DNA from: Heterostelium multicystogenum
Lineage: Eukaryota > Evosea > Eumycetozoa > Acytosteliales > Acytosteliaceae
Reading direction: 5' to 3'
NCBI GenBank assembly: GCA_003667245.1
Contig: RCNN01000293.1
Coordinates: 1 to 15,584 of the forward strand
DNA length: 15,584 nt
Positions 10,315 to 15,584 of this stretch are shown here, one piece after another. Both the position numbers and the translations under genes were made by a program. Each line of letters starts with the position of its first letter. Positions within the stretch are counted from its first letter, which is position 1. The notes beneath the pieces were generated by a model, which searched no databases, was not told the DNA's origin, and was given only the letters and a program-made list of their open reading frames with translations.

Positions 10315-10931
10315 ATGCCAATTAGTATCAAATAATTCATTTGGAAGGTATTTGTAGATATTCAATAATTAATAGTATATGTACCTTTTTGTAGGTTAGT
10401 TATAACACTTGGGGATCTAGTGGTCAATTTGAATATGTTGAACTGAGAAATTTGGTTCAATTTAAAACTCTTGGTTTGTTTGCTGCTTCTTACTTGGGTT
10501 TGATAGTAGTTACTATTTTTAATTTAAACTATTATTTATGTATTAATAATTAACTGTTTAAATAGTTATAAGATATTAAAAGATTTTTGAAAAATATAAA
10601 TAAATCAATGATTGATTTACTATGTGTGTTGTTGTTGTTGGGTGATTAAAGTAAATTGGAATAAGTTGGATTTCAATTTAGATTGGATTTGGATTTTGGA
10701 TTCGTTCGACTTTGGATTGGCAGTCGACTATAGTAAGTATAAAGTTTAATAAATATTATATTTGTTTTTTAAATAAATATTTATATATATATATATAATA
10801 TTATATAGTAATAATTAAACAATATTATTATTATTGTTTGTATTTATTGGTTCCTAAATGGATTGGATTCAATATTCCAGTTTTTGATGCCTATTTATTT
10901 AGCTTTAGGAGGAAGCCTGTCTACTCAGTGA
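10315..10931 (+). CDS. Possible small two-helix membrane protein, four exons
   Basis: Proposed exons are 10315-10347, 10395-10505, 10682-10732 and 10881-10931. Donors are GTATTT, GTAGTT and GTAAGT; acceptors are TTGTAG, TTTAG and CCAG. All junctions fall between codons, and the joined frame stays open to TGA at 10929-10931. The product would be about 80 residues. Exon 2 reads VSYNTWGSSGQFEYVELRN and then a hydrophobic stretch around GLFAASYLGLI; exons 3 and 4 add IGFGFWIRSTLDWQS and FLMPIYLALGGSLSTQ, giving two likely membrane segments. One in-frame TAA (10333-10335) interrupts the short first exon, so the start is uncertain or the base is wrong. The family is not recognised. An alternative donor at 10498 would put exon 3 in another frame. 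It is divergent from the polyketide synthase. Confidence 0.4.
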
Positions 10932-12081
10932 GAATCATATGGTTCAGCCCCCCAATAATACATAAATGCCAAAAAAAAACAACTTAAAAAACAAATGAGG
11001 GTGGGGTTTCAAATTTTTAAAAATTCTGATTAAATAAAAAAAAATAACTTTGGGATTTCCAATATGCATCTTTCCCAGAGTGTGAAGTGTGGTAAGTTGT
11101 GACATTCAAATGTAGGACTACTTGGCACCGCTGTGATTAAACAAGGTATCTAATGCAAAAACAACATCATCATCATCATCAACAAAAACAAACAAAGAAC
11201 TTTTACTAAATTAATTTAATTCGTGAGATGAGTGAGCACCAGTGCCTGTAGAATGCTCCTCATTCATATGGTGGTGTAGTGGTGTGGGAGAGGAGTGATT
11301 GACCCGAATAATAATAATAACAATTATATTGTTTGCTGTTTGGTGAGTCAGTTCATGCAGTGACTGTCCACTGGCAGTTCACTACAAAAATTGTGTGAAG
11401 AATACTCCTAATGCTTTTTAGACGACAATTGATTGACTTTGAGTTTTTTAGATAATATTTGGCACAGCCTAATAACATTCAATGTTTGAAATCCCAACTA
11501 TTTGGTTTTAAATGGGATTAACAAGTAAAAAATATGTTTGAATTCCCTTTTCATGAACACAAATAATAAAACTCAAAAGCGATATTTAATAAAAACTCCA
11601 ATGCCATTCACATTTTTATTCTCCATTATTGCGTGATGGTATTCAAAGTGATTGTTGTGGGCAACACACCAAACAACATCAATAACACATTGAACTACAA
11701 AAATATCATAAGTGATTCATCTAATTACATTTATATTAATAAAATAATAATAATTTTAATTTAACTAGGGAATTATCTTTTGAATATTACATTGTCAAAG
11801 TTTTTAGTTGAACACAAAATAAAAAAGAATGAATATATAGATATAAAAATATTTATCTATTATATTATAAAAGTAATAACAAATAGAACATAGAAAGATG
11901 TATGTCCAAAGATGGAGAGTGCAAACATCATAAAAATCAGATTGGATATTTTCACAACTAGTTTAGGATACATTAAGATGAGCAGGTGTGGTTGAAGATT
12001 TAAAGGCTTCACAAAATGATTGTGTGTTGGGTTATATCACCAGAGTTTTCATTTGAAAAATAAGAATTTCAAATTATTTAG

Positions 12082-12112
12082 TCTGGAAGTAAAATTATTA
12101 TTTACTCCCAGA
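12082..12112. repeat. Imperfect hairpin in the AT-rich spacer
   Basis: TCTGG-A-AGTAAA (12082-12093) and TTTACT-C-CCAGA (12101-12112) are complementary except for one central mismatch, with a 7-base loop. This makes an 11-pair stem, unusual for its G+C pairs in an otherwise A/T background. Its function is unknown. An ATT trinucleotide repeat follows directly. Confidence 0.6.
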
Positions 12113-12136
12113 TTATTATTATTATTATTATTATTA
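12112..12136. repeat. ATT trinucleotide microsatellite
   Basis: About eight copies of ATT follow the hairpin directly. Such repeats are common in dictyostelid non-coding DNA and here show no link to a coding frame. Confidence 0.8.
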
Positions 12137-12573
12137 TATTAATATGTAAAACAAATAGTGTAGATAAATAATTATTGGAATCGATTGGATTGATTTTGAT
12201 TAAAATTGAAGAAGATTTACTAAATGGAAAGGCTATGATATGATTATTTATATTATTAGTATTTACCTTTTGATAGTAACTTTGGAAAAGAATTGATGTT
12301 GATTATAAATATATATTGTAATTAATTTTAAAAAGATATTTTATTTCATATCCAGTAGTAATAGAGTTTAGTTTGGATAAGTTTATATGATTTGATTATG
12401 TTTGATTTGAGGTGAACCGAACAACATAAAGATTACAAGATTTAAAATTAAATAATCATATCATTTAATTATTTATTAAATAAATAAATAAATAAATTGA
12501 TTTAAATCATTTGTTATTTTGATTTGGTTCAACCAGTTTTCATATTATTCTTATTCCAAATTTGTATAATCGA

Positions 12574-12835
12574 ATGAAAATGAGGGTCTCATCGTTTTTT
12601 TTGTTGACTAGACAATATAATAAATTAAAAATTCAATAATTTAATGGGGAGATTTAAGATATTATTTTAAAAAATTCATACCAAATATCTGCCATTTTAT
12701 CCAGATATTTTAGAATATAATGAACATGTGTTATTAGCATCAATCACAAAACAACAACAACAAGATGATGAACAAAGTGCAATAAAGAATGAAGATGGAA
12801 TCAACATCGAAAATTACTATTGTAGTTTAGAATGA
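12574..12835 (+). CDS. Possible small orphan gene or last exon
   Basis: A plus-strand open frame ends at TGA 12833-12835. It includes HTKYLPFYPDILEYNEHVLL, a Gln run, and acidic DDEQSAIKNEDGINIENYYC. The best start is ATG 12574-12576 (MKMRVSSFFLLTRQYNKL), which lies one base out of frame with the C-terminal part. One TAA (12668-12670) also interrupts the joined frame. With the indel rate seen elsewhere in this window these can be errors; alternatively this is only a terminal exon whose upstream part is spliced. The basic N-terminal stretch would suit a small organelle-targeted protein, but that is a guess. No family is recognised. It is convergent with the pseudouridine synthase gene, whose stop is about 190 bases away. 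Confidence 0.35.
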
Positions 12836-13028
12836 AAATTGGTGTGGATGGGAACTGTGTTGTCATTAAAATATCTAATGATGAATGAATTGAGAGCTTT
12901 AACTGACATTACTTACATTACAATCATTTCTTGTTGCCACTGTTTATTGATTTTGATGATCCAACTTGCACCGTTTGTGGCTATCACAGTCAATATCCGT
13001 ATCTTTAAATTCACTTTTAATCTTATGA

Positions 13029-13968
13029 TTATTGTTGCTGACTGCACTGTTGTCGTTGTTCGTTATTGTTTGTTGTTGAATCGTCTTCTATTTTGTCTTT
13101 GGTTTGATTTACTACTGCTTCTTGTTCATTGGCTGGTTGTTGCTCTGATGATAATATCTGTTTAAAGGGATCTTCAGTTTCAAATGAAAGCGTTCCATCT
13201 TTAAATGGGATTACCAGCTTTCCATGAGTGTAGCATCATTCGGAAACACTCTGAATCTTTGGGTCCATATGTCTCGTCACCGACTATCACGTGACCGAGA
13301 GTGCAAGATGAACACGTAGCTGATGACGTCTACCAGTGTGGGGTATCAGATGTACTTTAGTTACAGGCTTGTTGTTAAAGTATCCGTGCTCCAGCACATG
13401 GACATGCGTTACCGATGGACGACCGGGGTTGTCAGATCCCGGCACTCCAATACACATCTTGAATGCATTGACATCGGGTCGTCGGCAATCGTTTGCATAC
13501 TTGGTTGTGAAATCACTCTGTCTCTTTCGGTAGCCCGCATCGTACATTGGATGGAGATGTCCCCAAAACGACTGCCAAGTAACTCTTCTTTGTTTCACGA
13601 TTCTCAAACAAACGTCCCAGCAATAATTAGCATCTTGCTTGGTGGTCGCCGTCAACACAATCCCTGAAGTTGCATAATCTATTCTATTTACAAATCCTCA
13701 AACTTGTCCGGTGACCTCAGGGTAGACACCTTCTACATATTTCTTTACAGTAAACTCTCTATTCAATCACCATCTATACAAACATCTAATTATAATAATA
13801 ATAATAATAATAACAATGATTTTATCGTATTAATTTTCAACAATATAGAAAGCATTTCTTCAGTTACAATCAATATTACCATATGGCTTATTAACTACAA
13901 TATTATTATCTAGATTTATATATTATCTTCAAAACTTTTGGATTGGTGGGTGGAGTTTCTTCCTTCAT
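13029..13968 (-). CDS. RNA pseudouridine synthase, RluA/RPUSD1-like
   Basis: It converts uridine to pseudouridine in RNA; the substrate cannot be told from sequence. Start is ATG 13968-13966 (MKEETPPTNPKVLKII), stop TAA 13031-13029, about 280 residues after removing one intron (13786-13879). Family motifs in order: DNNIVVNKPYD, VCIDGD, NRIDYATSGIVL with the catalytic Asp (His of the usual HRLD is Asn), RLFENRETKKSYLAVV, FKMCIGVPG, PSVTHVHVLEHGYF, HTGRRHQLRVHLA, LGHVIVGDETYG and FRMMLHSW. The C-terminus is a Gln-rich tail. The order and the FRMMLH motif resemble animal RPUSD1. About nine one-base indels break it (near 13911, 13770, 13693, 13616, 13567, 13530, 13480, 13300 and 13217), an even higher density than in the synthase. 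The motifs survive in shifting frames, so an error-rich assembly is likely; a recent pseudogene cannot be excluded. Confidence 0.85.
13786..13879 (-). other. Intron of the pseudouridine synthase gene
   Basis: On the minus strand the donor GTAATA starts at 13879 and the acceptor AATTAG ends at 13786, 94 bases with an ATT repeat near the acceptor. Joining the exons restores NKPYDVCIDGD, the conserved N-terminal motif of the family, which confirms the junction. Confidence 0.8.
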
Positions 13969-14023
13969 ATGTATGCATTATTATTATATTTTATATAAAT
14001 ATATACGACCGAAAGATCAAAAA
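13969..14023. promoter_or_regulatory. Very short A/T-rich divergent promoter
   Basis: Only 55 bases separate the start of the pseudouridine synthase (minus) from the proposed start of a small plus-strand gene. The sequence is nearly all A/T with a TATATAAATATATA-like run, fitting a shared core promoter. No specific site is recognised. Confidence 0.3.
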
Positions 14024-14235
14024 ATGATTACACTTGTAAGTTTTTTTTTTTTCGTTTTTTCATTTGTTTGTATGTATATTTACAATCAATCTTAGATTTA
14101 CCCCCAAAGTATCATGAATTTATCATTTACCACAAGAAACTGGATGTATTTAGAGAGGCTTTGGTAATTATTGGTCTAGAATCGAGACATAAGTTTATAA
14201 AAGACATTTGTTCGACAATCAAACATGGTAGTTAA
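14024..14235 (+). CDS. Small orphan gene, two exons
   Basis: Exon 1 starts at ATG 14024-14026 and is four codons (MITL). A 60-base intron follows (14036-14095; donor GTAAGT followed by a long T run, acceptor CTTAG). Exon 2 is open from 14098 to TAA 14233-14235 and reads LPPKYHEFIIYHKKLDVFRE, then ALVIIGLESRHKFIKDI and CSTIKHGS. The product would be about 50 residues, basic and probably helical. Exon 1 as drawn joins one base out of the exon 2 frame, so an indel or another start is needed. The exon 2 frame has balanced charged and hydrophobic residues and avoids stops in A/T-rich DNA, which favours a real gene. I do not recognise the family. It is convergent with the BP74-like gene. Confidence 0.45.
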
Positions 14236-14360
14236 AATTCAAAGAAAATCTGGCACACTGAATAGGCGTTGAATATCAATTTAAACTTTAGATCTATTTT
14301 ATTTGTTCGAATAGTCATTCTTTTTGAAATAAGAATAGAAGTTTGATAAAGATATCATGT

Positions 14361-14855
14361 TTATGGATGAACCTCTTTAACTAAATCTACTTGCCCCATG
14401 GACACCAAAAAACAGGCCTGGTAAGAAACTAAATAATGTTTCAATTGAAATTAGTAAAAGTGTTTGCATTACTGATTGAATTGTATTTTTGAATATACTT
14501 ACAGCTCCACATGCTTCATCAAGATGATCTTCAACATATAAAATTCCTGCATCGCAAAACCTCAATTGCCATCTCTCAAAGAATGTAATGGTATCGGGAT
14601 CTAAATGGAATGAGTAACCTGGATTTGTAATCAGCAGGTCTCTTTTTGATTCTTCCCATCACGTGAATTCGATCCTTTTCCTCTCCCTTAAGCAAATCTC
14701 TTGCATGTTTAATCTTTTCAGGGTCGTCCAATTTGAAAATAAAATTATGTCTAGAATGATCAGTCATTTCGAAATAGGCGCTTTCACCAGAGACCACCAT
14801 CATAAACCAGGACAGCAGAGAGAACCAATAAGAGAATACTTTTTGATGTTTTCAT
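14361..14855 (-). CDS. Small secreted protein with a BP74-like (DUF7482-type) domain
   Basis: Start is ATG 14855-14853. A signal peptide (MKTSKSILLLVLSAVLV) is followed by one domain: AYFEMTDHSRHNFIFKL, DDPEKIKHARDLLKGEEKD, RIHVMGRI, then NPGYSFHLDPDTITFFE, CDAGILYVEDHLDEACGA and, after the intron (14429-14502), a WCPWG stretch ending near VDLVKEVHP with TAA at 14363-14361. This order resembles the N-terminal domain of Dictyostelium BP74 and its bacterial and fungal relatives; no enzyme activity is established for the family as far as I know. The mature protein would be about 125 residues, a stand-alone domain. Indels near 14805, 14625, 14575, 14557, 14427, 14410 and 14391 disturb the frame, mostly in short A or T runs. 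Cleavage probably follows the Val/Ser-rich end of the leader, and the protein would act outside the cell or in the secretory route. Confidence 0.75.
14429..14502 (-). other. Intron of the BP74-like gene
   Basis: On the minus strand the donor GTAAGT starts at 14502 and the acceptor TTTAG ends at 14429, 74 bases. It separates DEACGA from the conserved C-terminal WCPWG part. The acceptor side needs a small frame correction. Confidence 0.75.
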
Positions 14856-15062
14856 TTTACCTTTTGATTACTTGGTATTTGAGTTATTTTGGATTTATAA
14901 ATGATATGGATAAACTATGTAATTTCATAAACCTATTTATACTTTGACATTAATATACTTTATTATAATAATAATTGCAATTATTATTTATTATATATTA
15001 TATTTCTATTACTTTTCACCTAAGTGAAATACAAAAGAAGTTCTAATGTGTGTTTTGTGTAG
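14856..15062. other. AT-rich spacer upstream of the BP74-like gene
   Basis: No coding stretch is supported. It contains nearly pure A/T (14950-15005) and a perfect 6-pair hairpin TTTCAC-CTAA-GTGAAA at 15014-15029. Confidence 0.5.
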
Positions 15063-15272
15063 GCTTAATCGCTAACTTTACTTTGATTTACAATGATCAC
15101 ACCACAGATTTTTAAAAAACCACCTCATTATTGTTTGTAATCTATCTATCTATCTATCTACCAATGTAAGTTGTTCTATTTTTAATTCATGAATATATCA
15201 AAGAAGTTTCTAAAAGTGGTGTTTCTTTGTTGTGTAGCCAATGAACAAGAAGTTCAAAAGTGTTGGTATTAA
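15063..15272 (+). CDS. Doubtful two-exon coding stretch
   Basis: From ATG 15093-15095 the frame reads MITPQIFKKPPHYCL, then hits one TAA (15138-15140) just before a CTAT repeat (15142-15160). A canonical donor GTAAGT lies at 15166 and an acceptor GTGTAG ends at 15237. The second exon continues in the same phase as NEQEVQKCWY and stops at TAA 15270-15272. The matched phase and clean splice signals argue for a gene; the stop and the microsatellite argue against. A second possible acceptor (TGTGTAG ending at 15062) would allow exon 1 to start upstream in another frame. No family is recognised. Confidence 0.22.
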
Positions 15273-15584
15273 GCTTAGTTTCTTGGTTCATATAATATAT
15301 TGACTATCATTGATGTTAGTCAAAGCCATAACATTGATTTGAAATATAAAATATATTAAATGAGTAAACTATACAATGAAATGATAAATGATTTAAATGT
15401 TAACATTTAATTATTTATCAATATTTCACTTTCTCTCTGTATCTTTTGTCTTTAAAGACAAAAATATTGAGCAAGTTCCTGACTCCTAATTGGCACTTTT
15501 AATTTCAGTTTGAAATTTTGTTTTGTTTTGGATCATCAGAACCAGAAATGTAAAGTGCTTTTTACAACCAGTAATACTAATTTT
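15273..15584. other. Non-coding right end with palindromes
   Basis: No open frame is supported. The region carries the palindromic cluster at 15383-15469, listed separately; the rest is A/T-rich. Confidence 0.5.
15383..15469. repeat. Cluster of nested palindromes
   Basis: A 37-base near-palindrome centred on GTTAAC (15383-15419, arms of about 18 bases with one mismatch and one gap) is followed at once by a second structure. An 8-base inverted repeat, CAATATTT (15419-15426) and AAATATTG (15462-15469), encloses a perfect 20-base palindrome (15444-15463). This could be a small structured RNA, a terminator-like element or the end of a miniature transposon. No target-site duplication is seen. Confidence 0.55.

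Larger units (their letters stand above)
10932..12573. other. Long AT-rich region without a convincing gene
   Basis: About 1.6 kb in which no long open frame or known gene can be seen. It contains homopolymer A runs (10970-11045), a CAT repeat (11166-11181), a somewhat more G+C-rich patch (11220-11400), an inverted repeat at 12082-12112, an ATT repeat (12112-12136) and AAAT repeats (12474-12496). Short minus-strand open stretches at 11870-12340 might be exon remains but are not strong enough to call. Confidence 0.55.

Noticed and set aside
11340..11490. Minus-strand frame of about 46 codons (starts MLLGCAKYYLK)
   Set aside because: Short, no homology recognised, and overlaps other equally weak frames in the same patch.
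11655..11661. Second minus-strand CCCACAA as an RNA-gene upstream element
   Set aside because: No paired or conserved element is visible about 60 bases downstream, so it is probably chance.
13323..13667. Plus-strand open frame of 114 codons
   Set aside because: It lies opposite the pseudouridine synthase, whose family motifs are read from the minus strand; the plus-strand protein has no recognisable feature.
14663..14947. Plus-strand open frame of 94 codons
   Set aside because: It is antisense to the BP74-like gene and has no independent support.
1..15584. tRNA genes, rRNA, CRISPR arrays, insertion sequences or complete transposons
   Set aside because: I found no T-loop GGTTCRANYCC with matching stems, no regular spacer-repeat array, and no transposase or reverse transcriptase frames.

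Overview
The window looks like nuclear DNA of a dictyostelid social amoeba. The spacers are very AT-rich and full of ATT, CAA and AAAT repeats. The introns are short (about 60-150 bases) with GTAAGT- or GTATGT-like donors. Start codons sit in A-rich context, proteins carry Gln and Asn runs, and the dominant gene is a polyketide synthase of the dictyostelid type. The coding DNA is clearly richer in G+C than I would expect for D. discoideum, so another dictyostelid genus is more likely; the species cannot be named from sequence alone.

Layout. At the left edge (1-443, minus) lies the start of an unidentified Ser/Asn-rich protein. Most of the window (821-9930, minus) is one giant gene for a highly reducing type I polyketide synthase, with domains in the order KS-AT-DH-(degenerate MT)-ER-KR-ACP-thioester reductase and two short introns. 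Upstream, read the other way, is a possible four-exon gene for a small two-helix membrane protein (10315-10931). Then comes about 1.6 kb of AT-rich DNA without a convincing gene, and a small orphan coding stretch (12574-12835, plus). The right part holds an RPUSD1/RluA-like RNA pseudouridine synthase (13029-13968, minus), a small orphan gene divergent from it (14024-14235, plus), a secreted protein with a BP74-like domain (14361-14855, minus), a doubtful gene (15063-15272, plus) and a cluster of palindromes at the right end.

How the genes work together. The polyketide synthase should load an acyl unit (probably malonyl) through its AT, extend and fully reduce it with KS, KR, DH and ER while it is carried on the ACP, and release the chain reductively through the C-terminal reductase. 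I see no link in function between it and the right-hand genes, which look like ordinary neighbours.

Main caution. Nearly every recognisable gene here is cut by single-base insertions and deletions: about 13 in the synthase, about nine in the pseudouridine synthase and several in the BP74-like gene. The synthase has no clear nonsense mutation within its segments, and its catalytic motifs are intact. Uncorrected indel errors in a draft assembly fit this better than independent decay of unrelated genes. Coordinates are given for whole genes across these breaks. I found no convincing new system.
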